Below are positions 13,427 through 20,210 of a DNA stretch of 20,210 nt, piece after piece. The stretch lies in assembly GCA_023266695.1 (NCBI GenBank), contig JAHFPO010000023.1, positions 1 through 20,210 of the forward strand, read 5' to 3'. The position numbers were made by a program, and so were the translations under genes. Position 1 is the stretch's first letter, and each line of letters opens with the position of its first letter. Under the pieces are notes generated by a model. The model was not told the DNA's origin. It did not search any database and worked only from the letters and a program-made list of their open reading frames with translations. Source of the DNA: Hyphomicrobiales bacterium (GTDB lineage: Bacteria; Pseudomonadota; Alphaproteobacteria; Rhizobiales; Xanthobacteraceae).

Positions 13427-16091
13427 CGTGATCGCGTGGCGCCGGTCAGCCGGGGCGATTCGGCTACTCGCGACGGCGGCATCGGCGGCTTGCGCACTTG
13501 CGACTCCCGCCAGCGCCCACGGCTTCGGCCAGCGCTATGACCTGCCTTTGCCGCTCTCGCTCTATCTCTACGGGACGGCGGCTGTCGTCGTTCTCTCGTT
13601 CGTCATCGTCGGTCTCTTCGTTCGCCACGCGGTGCACGCTCGCAGCTATCCGCAGTTCAATCTGCTGACCCATGCCGTCGGGCGCCTGATCGCGCATCCC
13701 GGCCTCGTTCGGGTGCTCAAGCTTGCTTCGCTCGGCTTGTTCGTTGTCACGGTGACGGCGGGTTTCCTCGGCGATCAGAATCCGTACCGAAACATCGCAC
13801 CGACCATGGTGTGGATCATCGTATGGGTCGGTCTTGCATACGTTTCGGCTTTCGTGGGCGACCTCTGGGCGTTGATCAATCCATGGCGGACGGCGTTCGA
13901 ATGGGCGGAATCACTTTACAGACGGATCGGCGGCCGAGGCGATCTTTCTTATCGCCTGCATTATCCCGAGACGCTCGGCGTCTGGCCGGCAGTTGCGCTG
14001 CTGCTGGCTTTCTCCTGGGTCGAGCTCGTCTATCCCACCCCCGCCGTTCCGGCACAAATCGCGTGCTTGGTGGCCGGTTATTCCATCCTCACCTGGACCG
14101 GCATGGTGACGTTCGGCGGCGAGACCTGGCTGCGGCACGGCGAGGTCTTCTCCGTCGTCTTCGGCACTTTCGCCCGTTTTGCTCCGACGGAAGTGAGCGC
14201 CGGCCCGCGGGAGCTGAAATTGGCGTTGCGGCCCTTCGGCGCCGGGCTCCTCGATAGCAGGCCTGCTTCGCCGTCGATGACGGCTTTCGTGCTGCTGCTG
14301 CTTTCCACCGTCCTCTATGACGGGCTCCTGAACACTCCGGAATGGTCGATCCTGGAAAACGCTGTTGACGCCCTCCTGCGTGCTCCCGGTGAACTTGAAT
14401 TGATCGCGATCCGGAGCGCCGGTCTCGTCGCGTTCTGGCTCTTGTTCCTCGGCGCCTATGTGTCTGTGAGCGCGATCATGAGCGCAGTGTCAGGAGGACG
14501 CCGTACGCCGCTTGAGATCGCGCAGAGCTTCGCCTTCACCTTGATTCCAATCGCCATCGGCTATCACCTAGCGCATTACCTTGTGTTCCTACTGATCCAG
14601 GGACAGTACGTCGTTCCCCTGATTTCCGATCCTTACGGCTATGGCTGGAATCTCTTCGGAACCGCGGGATACCGAGTCGACATTGCCTTTATCGGTGCCC
14701 GCTTTGCCTGGTACACGGCCGTCACGGCGATCGTCTTAGGGCATATCGCCGCCGTCTATCTCGCTCATATGAAGGCGATGCAGGTGCTCGAACCTCGTCG
14801 AGCAGCGCTGCAATCGCAGATTCCGCTCACTGCGCTGATGGTGGTCTATACCTTCGTCAGCCTCTCCATCCTCGCCGAGCCGATCGTCGAACGCCGCGCG
14901 CCCGCGCAACCGTCCATTGTGGCATTGACCGAGATCGGCATTCCCGCGGACGGAGTGCTGCCCGAGCCTGGGAGCGGCCGTCTGCAACCGGTCGGGCCGG
15001 GCAAGTTCGCCAGGGTGAAATTGACCTATCGCGTGCTCGGATCCGCCTTCCATGATGGAACCCGGACGAATGTCGCCGATCTACTCTATGCCTACATGTT
15101 CGCTTATCGCTGGGGCGCTCGGGGCGAGGGAGACGGAACTCGCTACGACCCCTTCATCGATTCTGCGACCGCTATCATGCGCCAGCATCTTGCCGGATTG
15201 CGGGTCGCGGGGACCGACGCGGCGTCCAGATCTTTCCGGGTTGGGGATGTCAATTTCGTTCGCGAGCTTTTCACCATCGATGTCTATGCGACAGTTGCAT
15301 CCGAGGACCCGGAACGGGACGCGGTGGTGGCGGCGCCATGGAGCACGATTCCCTGGCATCTGATCGTCCTGATGGAGGAAGCCGTCGGCCGGGGCTGGGC
15401 CGCGTTTTCAAAGGTCGAAGCGGCTCGCCGCGGAGTCGAATGGCTTGATCTCGTCCGTTCCGAGCGAATGAACGGACGACTGGCATCGCTGGTCGAGACG
15501 TTCGAGCGTGAAGGCTATCGTCCCGAAGCGCTGCAGTTCCTGGTGAGCGCCGATGAGGCCCGCAAACGTTGGGCGGCGCTTGCTGCCTTCTACAAGGCTC
15601 GCGGCCACTTCCTGGTCACCAACGGACCGTATCAGCTGAAGCGCTGGTCGGCGGAAAGCGTCGTGCTCGATGTTTTCAGAGACCTGACCTATCCGCTGGG
15701 CGTTGGCTCGTATGACTCCTACGCGATACCGCGCCGGGCCTACGTTACCAAGGTCGAGCGGGAAAAAAACCGCATCAAGCTTTTCGGCGACATCGAGACG
15801 ATCAGGAAATTTCAACGGAGCTACCGGATTGAGCGGGAGCCGATGCAATCCGTCGCGCGCGATTCCCTGAAACGAGCAGCACCGGAATTCCGGTATGTGG
15901 TGATGGACGATGCAGGAACCGTCGTGTTGGCGGGTACCGCTCCTATGGCTGATGACTCGACATTTCAAGCAGATCTAAACGGCAAGCTCTCGGCCGGCCG
16001 CTACACCATGTTTGCCATGATCGTCATCAACGGAAATACCATGAACGCTGACATCCGCCGTATCCCTGTATTCATTTCGTCCAATCCGTGA
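13404..16091 (+). CDS. Polytopic membrane protein fused to a C-terminal domain shared with the 797-aa protein (895 aa)
   Basis: After a signal-like N-terminus ending ASA-HGF (37-41), the protein opens with HGFGQRYDLPLPLSLYLYG and has about ten membrane segments between residues 50 and 491. Histidines sit in or near helices (YHLAHY, 387-392; GHIAAVYLAH, 446-455). I recall proteins with this HG-x-x-x-R-x-DLP opening being annotated 'fenitrothion hydrolase' in some genomes. That label is probably just transferred and I do not assign it. From about residue 508 on the protein matches the C-terminal half of the 797-aa protein: GSAFHDGTRTNVADLLY, APWSTIPWHLIVLMEEAV (644-661), FEREGYRPE (700-708), NGPYQLKRW (740-748), TYPLG. 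This half presumably faces the periplasm. ATG 13404 overlaps the cupredoxin gene; GTG 13428 is an alternative. Last gene of the cluster. Confidence 0.75.
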   Translation: MSKFIRVSVIAWRRSAGAIRLLATAASAACALATPASAHGFGQRYDLPLPLSLYLYGTAAVVVLSFVIVGLFVRHAVHARSYPQFNLLTHAVGRLIAHPGLVRVLKLASLGLFVVTVTAGFLGDQNPYRNIAPTMVWIIVWVGLAYVSAFVGDLWALINPWRTAFEWAESLYRRIGGRGDLSYRLHYPETLGVWPAVALLLAFSWVELVYPTPAVPAQIACLVAGYSILTWTGMVTFGGETWLRHGEVFSVVFGTFARFAPTEVSAGPRELKLALRPFGAGLLDSRPASPSMTAFVLLLLSTVLYDGLLNTPEWSILENAVDALLRAPGELELIAIRSAGLVAFWLLFLGAYVSVSAIMSAVSGGRRTPLEIAQSFAFTLIPIAIGYHLAHYLVFLLIQGQYVVPLISDPYGYGWNLFGTAGYRVDIAFIGARFAWYTAVTAIVLGHIAAVYLAHMKAMQVLEPRRAALQSQIPLTALMVVYTFVSLSILAEPIVERRAPAQPSIVALTEIGIPADGVLPEPGSGRLQPVGPGKFARVKLTYRVLGSAFHDGTRTNVADLLYAYMFAYRWGARGEGDGTRYDPFIDSATAIMRQHLAGLRVAGTDAASRSFRVGDVNFVRELFTIDVYATVASEDPERDAVVAAPWSTIPWHLIVLMEEAVGRGWAAFSKVEAARRGVEWLDLVRSERMNGRLASLVETFEREGYRPEALQFLVSADEARKRWAALAAFYKARGHFLVTNGPYQLKRWSAESVVLDVFRDLTYPLGVGSYDSYAIPRRAYVTKVEREKNRIKLFGDIETIRKFQRSYRIEREPMQSVARDSLKRAAPEFRYVVMDDAGTVVLAGTAPMADDSTFQADLNGKLSAGRYTMFAMIVINGNTMNADIRRIPVFISSNP

Positions 16092-16485
16092 AGATCGCGC
16101 CCTCGTAGCGGGCCTGGTAAAATTCCAAACAGGAGCAATAATAAATTCCCAGATATTAAAACTCTCCGTCACCCTTGGTAAGGAAGACGTCGACCGTTCA
16201 ATTCTATCCCCGATCAACCAAGATCAAACCTGGGCCAATGTCCATTGTTGGCACCGAACAGAACTTCCATCGACGCCGGCTAATGTCTGTTTATTGTAGA
16301 TGAGCTAACATATCGCAGACGTGCCGTTACCGCCGTTCATGACCCATTTGTATGGTCCAGCCGAGGAGGTGCACGAAACCCCGCTGAGCTGATTGAAGGG
16401 AGCTTAGCGCGATGACCTGAGCCGGGGGCAGGGTCGGGGGTAGGTCGCTCCGATGGGCACTAACCTACTGATATGTCGCGAGTCC
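16092..16485. other. Intergenic stretch after the ABC cluster with degenerate repeat-like DNA
   Basis: About 390 bases without a supportable gene. The first 150 bases are AT-rich. The segment around 16236-16300 (AATGTCCATTGTTGGCACC, later TAATGTCTGTTTATTG) resembles the same TGTCC-type intergenic repeats as the 3.8-4.0 kb gap, in degenerate form. A 17-codon frame from ATG 16339 (MTHLYGPAEEVHETPLS) follows and is too short to support. No clear terminator for the cluster was found; the GCCC/GGGC pairing near 16100-16115 is weak. tRNA-Ser transcription runs into this stretch from the right. Confidence 0.5.
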
Positions 16486-16575
16486 TGGCGGACGGGGTGG
16501 GATTCGAACCCACGAGAGACTTGCGCCTCTGGCGGTTTTCAAGACCGCTGCCTTCAACCACTCGGCCACCCGTCC
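16486..16575 (-). tRNA. tRNA-Ser (anticodon UGA)
   Basis: Read on the minus strand, the 90-nt molecule begins GGACGGGTGGCCGAGTGG and ends CCCGTCC-G-CCA, with CCA encoded. The acceptor GGACGGG pairs with CCCGTCC. The anticodon stem GCGGT/ACCGC holds loop CTTGAAA, giving anticodon TGA, which reads TCA. A long variable arm and the T arm around GGTTCGAATCC are as expected for a class II serine tRNA. Its 3' end points toward the ABC cluster, mirroring tRNA-Gln on the other side. Its position just upstream of rlpA is, from memory, typical for relatives. Confidence 0.96.
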
Positions 16576-16846
16576 GCTCCGACCTTTGCGGGATCGTTTT
16601 CCCGAATGCAAGCGCGGGTGGGCGCCGCTTGCCGGGCCGAATCCCGCCCGCGATTAACCATGTCCCGAGATCAGCCGTACTTTCGCCCCACTCGAGCGGC
16701 GTTTTCGTCCATCCAGTCGGGGATTCCGGGCACGGCGCCCGGGAGAGGGCCCGGACCACCGGATGTAGCGTCAATGGGATCGCGGCGGTCGCCGAAACCG
16801 GCGACAATGGCGTAACGTGTACTGGGGTCCGTAGTCGGTCGGGTAG

Positions 16847-17767
16847 ATGGGGCGTTTTTCGAGGCCGGGTTCGAGTGTGCGGTGGGCGATTTCTGCGCCC
16901 GCTGGAGGCGCTTTCGGTCCGGGTCTCCGCCGGCTCATCCTGATCGCGCTCGGCTCGCTCCTCCTCGCCAATTGCGCTTCCTCCGGAAAATTCGCGGCCC
17001 AGGTCGATCCCAAATACGGTGTCGCCGTGAGCCCGCGCGTGGTCGAGGACGGCGAGCCGGTGCCGAAGGGCGGCGGGGTCTATCGCGTCGGCAAGCCTTA
17101 TACGGTCGCCGGCCGCATGTATGTGCCGGAGGAGAACCCGCGCTACCGCGCCGAGGGCCTCGCCTCCTGGTACGGCGAAGATTTCCACGGCCGCCTCACC
17201 GCCAATGGCGAGGCCTTCGACATGGACGCAATCACGGCGGCGCATCCGACCTTGCCGATTCCGAGCTATGCGCGCGTCACAAATCTCGACAACCGCCGCT
17301 CCATCATCGTCCGCATCAATGACCGCGGGCCCTATCACGGCAATCGGGTGATCGATCTTTCGGCCAAGACCGCCGAGCTGCTTGGCTTCCGCGCGAACGG
17401 GGTCGCGCGAGTGCGGGTCGAATATGTGGCATCCGCGCCCCTCGAGGGATCGGACGACCGCAAGCTGATGGCGACGCTTCGCCACGGCGGCGAGCCCGCG
17501 CCGGCGCCCTCGGGCGTGCTCCTTGCCTCGAACTCGCCGTTCGTGCCGAGCCTCGACCGGCCGTTGCCGGGCGCCCGCGGTGGCCACATCCCGAGCCCGC
17601 CCGAGCGGCCGTTCGCGCTTGGCCGCTATTCGGCCTCGCCCGTCGCGGCGGTCACGCCGGACGTGACACCGGCGAGATCCTATTCTCCGCGAGCTGCCGC
17701 CATCACCCCGGGCATGCCGATCGCGGGCTATGCCGCTGCCGTGGTCTCCGGCCGCGGGCTTTATTGA
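16847..17767 (+). CDS. rlpA: Septal ring lytic transglycosylase RlpA family protein
   Basis: This is a 306-aa envelope protein with a double-psi beta-barrel domain at about residues 100-195 (GLASWYGEDFHGRLTANGE, then NLDNRRSIIVRINDRGPY and NRVIDLS). His114 (in FHGR) and Asp159 (in NDRGP) correspond to the residues thought catalytic in the family, which cuts glycan strands lacking stem peptides. The N-terminus has a hydrophobic signal ending LLLANC with Cys43. This is a lipobox-like site, but Asn at -1 is atypical, so lipidation is uncertain. The last ~110 residues are low-complexity and proline/alanine-rich, and no SPOR peptidoglycan-binding domain is present, unlike E. coli RlpA. It is followed after 91 bases by a D,D-carboxypeptidase, so both neighbours act on peptidoglycan. 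Confidence 0.9.
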   Translation: MGRFSRPGSSVRWAISAPAGGAFGPGLRRLILIALGSLLLANCASSGKFAAQVDPKYGVAVSPRVVEDGEPVPKGGGVYRVGKPYTVAGRMYVPEENPRYRAEGLASWYGEDFHGRLTANGEAFDMDAITAAHPTLPIPSYARVTNLDNRRSIIVRINDRGPYHGNRVIDLSAKTAELLGFRANGVARVRVEYVASAPLEGSDDRKLMATLRHGGEPAPAPSGVLLASNSPFVPSLDRPLPGARGGHIPSPPERPFALGRYSASPVAAVTPDVTPARSYSPRAAAITPGMPIAGYAAAVVSGRGLY

Positions 17768-17858
17768 GCCTCGCCACCGGCCGGGCGCCGATCGCCGCCC
17801 ATTCATAGCCGCCATTGATCGCGCTCGCACCGGCTTGATAAAGAGGAGGCGGGGCGCG

Positions 17859-19106
17859 GTGAGGGGAGTACGGGCGTTGACGAGATTCGTCCGCATCAAT
17901 GGTTGTACGAGCCCTCGGCCCGGCATTCTCGCGATCTTCGCGCTCATGCTTGCGGTGACCCTTGCCGCCCCGGCCGCGCGGGCGCAATTCGCGCCCAGTT
18001 TCCAGATCAGCGCGCCCTACGCGATCCTGATGGATTTCGCGAGCGGCACGGTGCTCTACGAAAAGAAGGCCGACACGCCGTGGCCGCCGGCGAGCCTCGC
18101 CAAGCTGATGACCATGGAAATCGTCTTCAACGAGATCAAGCGCGGCGATCTCAAGCTCGACGAGGAACTGGTGGTCAGCGCCAACGCCTGGCGCAAGGGC
18201 GGCGCGCCGTCGCGCGGCTCGTCCATGTTCGCCTCGGTCCACAGCAAGGTGAAGGTCGCGGACCTGATCCAGGGCGTGATCGTGCAATCGGGCAACGACG
18301 CCTGCATCGTGTTCGCCGAGGCGCTGGCGGGCAACGAAGACCTGTTCGCCCGCCTGATGAGCGAGCGGGCGCGCGAGCTCGGCCTCACCAGCGCGGACTT
18401 CCGCAATTCCACCGGGCTCTACGATGCGGACCAGACCATATCGGTGCGCGATCTCGCCAAGCTCGCGGCCCATTTGATCCGCACCTATCCGGAGTTTTTT
18501 CCCTATTACAGCCAGCGCGAATTCACCTGGAACAAGATCCGCCAACTCAACCGCAATCCGCTCCTCGACATGAACATCGGCGCCGACGGCATGAAGACCG
18601 GCTTCACCAAGGAATCCGGCTATGGCCTGGTCGGCACCGCGGTGCAGAACGGACAGCGGTTGATCGTGGTGGTAAACGGCGTGCACGACCAAAAGCTGCG
18701 CGGCGAGGAGGCGAAGAAATTGCTCGAATGGGGCTTCCGCAACTTCGAGGCGCGCCTCTTGTTCCAGGAAGGCGCGACCGTGACCGAGGCGCGCGTATTC
18801 GGGGGCGAGCGCGGCCACGTGCCGCTGGTCGGCGCCGGAGCAATCCACTTGCTCACCCCGCGCAGCGCGGGCGATAAAATCCTGGTGCGGGTGTATTATA
18901 CCGGGCCGCTGCGGGCCCCGATCAAGAAAGGCGCGGAGAGCGGCCGTCTCAAGGTCTTCCGCGGCGACAGGATCGTGCTCGAGCAGCCGCTTTATGCCGG
19001 GGCCGATGTCGGCCAAGGCAGCCTCGTTCAGCGCGCCATCGACGCCACATCGGAGACGGCGATCGGTTGGGTTCGCTCCGCCATGAGTTCGGTCCTGAAG
19101 AGATAG
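17859..19106 (+). CDS. D-alanyl-D-alanine carboxypeptidase (DacF/PBP5 family)
   Basis: This periplasmic penicillin-binding protein (415 aa from GTG 17859) trims the terminal D-Ala of peptidoglycan stem peptides. The three active-site motifs are SLAK (Ser79, Lys82), SGN (144-146) and KTG (246-248). A signal peptide ends ARA-Q before FAPSFQISAPYAILMD. A C-terminal PBP5-like beta domain (about 290-385) is followed by a probable amphipathic membrane-anchoring tail (IGWVRSAMSSVLKR). The frame is open from 17730, but that would overlap rlpA. AAGAGGAGG at 17841-17849, nine bases before GTG 17859, fixes a better start; TTG 17877 is a lesser option. The thymidylate kinase gene starts eight bases after the stop, so they are probably co-transcribed. 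Confidence 0.92.
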   Translation: MRGVRALTRFVRINGCTSPRPGILAIFALMLAVTLAAPAARAQFAPSFQISAPYAILMDFASGTVLYEKKADTPWPPASLAKLMTMEIVFNEIKRGDLKLDEELVVSANAWRKGGAPSRGSSMFASVHSKVKVADLIQGVIVQSGNDACIVFAEALAGNEDLFARLMSERARELGLTSADFRNSTGLYDADQTISVRDLAKLAAHLIRTYPEFFPYYSQREFTWNKIRQLNRNPLLDMNIGADGMKTGFTKESGYGLVGTAVQNGQRLIVVVNGVHDQKLRGEEAKKLLEWGFRNFEARLLFQEGATVTEARVFGGERGHVPLVGAGAIHLLTPRSAGDKILVRVYYTGPLRAPIKKGAESGRLKVFRGDRIVLEQPLYAGADVGQGSLVQRAIDATSETAIGWVRSAMSSVLKR

Positions 19107-19114
19107 GCGGCTCG

Positions 19115-19786
19115 ATGTCGATTCCGAACGGTCGTTTCATCACCTTCGAGGGCGGGGAGGGCTCGGGCAAGACCACCCAAGTGCAGCGCCTCGCCGATCG
19201 CCTCCGGCTGAAAGGCAGCGAGGTCGTTCTCACGCGCGAGCCGGGCGGCTCGCCGGGCGCCGAGGCCATACGCCACCTGCTGCTCAGCGGGATCGTGAAG
19301 CCGCTCGGACCGGAAGCCGAAGCGATGATGTTCGCGGCGGCGCGCGACGATCACGTCACCCACGTCATCCGCCCGGCGCTCGAACGCGGCGCCTGGGTGA
19401 TTTGCGACCGCTTCATCGACTCGACCCGAGTCTATCAGGGCGCGCTCGGCAATGTCGACCAAAGGCTCATCCGCGCGCTCGAACGCCTGGTCGTCGGCGA
19501 TACCATGCCGGTGCTCACCATCATTCTCGACGTGCCGCCCGAGATCGGGCTGGCGCGGGCCTATGGCCGCAATGCCGGCGCCGACCGGTTCGAGGCCGAG
19601 CATTTCGAATATCACCAGCTGCTGCGCACGGCGTATCGCGATCTCGCCGTGCAGGAACCCGAGCGCTGCGTGCTCGTGGACGCGAGCGCCAGTGCCGATG
19701 CGCTCGCGGTGCGCATCTGGATGATGGTGTCGGAGCGCCTGTTGCGCCCGCGCCAGCCAATACCCGCGCCGAGGGCAAGGGCGTGA
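19115..19786 (+). CDS. tmk: Thymidylate kinase
   Basis: This cytoplasmic enzyme phosphorylates dTMP to dTDP for DNA synthesis (223 aa). The P-loop is FEGGEGSGKTT (residues 9-19), followed by TREPGGSPGAEAIRHLLL, the DRFIDSTRVYQG motif and the LDVPPEIGLARAYGR segment. I chose ATG 19115, which gives the family-typical MSIPNGRFITFEGG opening. An earlier in-frame ATG (19067) would lie inside the carboxypeptidase gene. The stop overlaps the next start as GTGA, so it is coupled to holB, an order common in this group. Confidence 0.95.
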   Translation: MSIPNGRFITFEGGEGSGKTTQVQRLADRLRLKGSEVVLTREPGGSPGAEAIRHLLLSGIVKPLGPEAEAMMFAAARDDHVTHVIRPALERGAWVICDRFIDSTRVYQGALGNVDQRLIRALERLVVGDTMPVLTIILDVPPEIGLARAYGRNAGADRFEAEHFEYHQLLRTAYRDLAVQEPERCVLVDASASADALAVRIWMMVSERLLRPRQPIPAPRARA

Positions 19787-20210
19787 ACGCCGCCGCCGAG
19801 GAGGGTGATCGGCTCGCGGGCGCTTCGCATCCGCGCGAGGTGAAGCACCTTATCGGTCACGCCGAGGCGGAAGCGGCCGTGCTTGCGGCCTGGTCGCAGG
19901 GCCGCCTGCCGCACGCCTTCCTGATCGGCGGGCCGCAGGGGATCGGCAAGGCGACGCTCGCCTATCGCATCGCCCGCTTCGTGCTGGCGAACCCGCGCGC
20001 CGGCAAGCGCCAGTCCGCCGCGCCGGCGAGCCTCGATGTCGCGCCCGATCATCCGGTGAGCCGGCAGGTCGCGGCGCTCTCCCATCCCGATCTCTTGGTG
20101 CTACGCCGCGTGGCGAGCGAGGAGGGCAAGAAGCTCCCGAGCGTGATCCCGGTCGATGAAGTACGGCGCACGGTTCCCTTCTTCGGCTCGACCGCGGCGC
20201 ATGGCGGCTA
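19783..20210 (+). CDS. holB: DNA polymerase III delta' subunit, N-terminal part (3' end outside window)
   Basis: The frame from GTG 19783 runs open to the window end (142 codons). It encodes the AAA+ domain of the clamp-loader delta' subunit: LIGHAEAEAAVLAAWSQGRL, then LPHAFLIGGPQGIGKATLAY with a modified P-loop (GIGKAT), HPDLLVLRR and IPVDEVRR. Delta' does not hydrolyse ATP in known clamp loaders, which fits the altered P-loop. The start overlaps the tmk stop by GTGA. The downstream part, including any zinc-binding cysteines, is not in view. Confidence 0.92.
   Translation, partial: MNAAAEEGDRLAGASHPREVKHLIGHAEAEAAVLAAWSQGRLPHAFLIGGPQGIGKATLAYRIARFVLANPRAGKRQSAAPASLDVAPDHPVSRQVAALSHPDLLVLRRVASEEGKKLPSVIPVDEVRRTVPFFGSTAAHGG

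Noticed and set aside
13404..14890. Annotation of the membrane domain as an organophosphate (fenitrothion) hydrolase
   Set aside because: I recall this label for similar proteins, but no hydrolase motif is visible and the neighbours do not suggest pesticide degradation. The label is likely transferred.
16460..17947. Long minus-strand open frame (495 codons) over tRNA-Ser, rlpA and the carboxypeptidase start
   Set aside because: It runs through a tRNA gene and is antisense to well-supported rlpA. It is arginine-rich shadow translation typical of high-GC DNA, with no family match.
17703..19016. Minus-strand open frame of 437 codons opposite the D,D-carboxypeptidase gene
   Set aside because: It is fully antisense to a gene with all three active-site motifs. 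Composition (His, Arg, Ala, Asp) is that of a GC-skewed shadow.

Overview
This is high-GC DNA with alphaproteobacterial features, most likely Hyphomicrobiales (Bradyrhizobium, Xanthobacteraceae or a relative). The evidence is an assimilatory nitrate reductase followed by a fused siroheme synthase, a rlpA-dacF-tmk-holB gene order with tRNA-Ser(UGA) just upstream, and short intergenic repeats of a kind I recall from Bradyrhizobium. No species call is possible from sequence alone.

Layout. (1) 1-2655 is core nitrogen assimilation: the 3' end of nasA (nitrate reductase with a C-terminal 2Fe-2S domain), then cysG (siroheme synthase, which makes the cofactor for the partner nitrite reductase). (2) 2719-3302 is a broken type IV coupling-protein gene (TraG/VirD4-like) with two frameshifts, a remnant of a conjugative element. 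It lies just before tRNA-Gln(CUG) at 3500-3573. (3) 3574-4472 is a gene-free stretch with a probable tRNA terminator and degenerate repeats. (4) 4473-16091 is a nine-gene, same-strand, tightly packed cluster and the most interesting part. It holds a complete branched-chain amino acid/urea-type (HAAT) ABC importer: a Tat-exported binding protein, two permeases and two ATPases. Interleaved with it are four non-standard envelope genes: a 797-aa exported protein, a 405-aa exported protein, a cysteine-free cupredoxin-like protein, and an 895-aa membrane protein. (5) 16092-16846 is intergenic and holds tRNA-Ser(UGA) on the minus strand. (6) 16847 to the end is housekeeping: rlpA, a D,D-carboxypeptidase, tmk and the start of holB.

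The main observation is that the 797-aa protein is colinear with two later genes in the same cluster. Its N-terminal half (residues ~50-400) matches the whole 405-aa protein. Its C-terminal half (~408-797) matches the last ~385 residues of the 895-aa protein. In that second copy the halves have been separated by a cupredoxin gene and a roughly ten-helix, histidine-containing membrane domain. Two cysteines in the N-terminal half and several motifs are conserved between the copies. I infer an envelope system in which an ABC importer works with a duplicated, partly membrane-anchored family and a possible copper site. The ligand and chemistry cannot be read from the sequence, and no regulator is encoded in the window.
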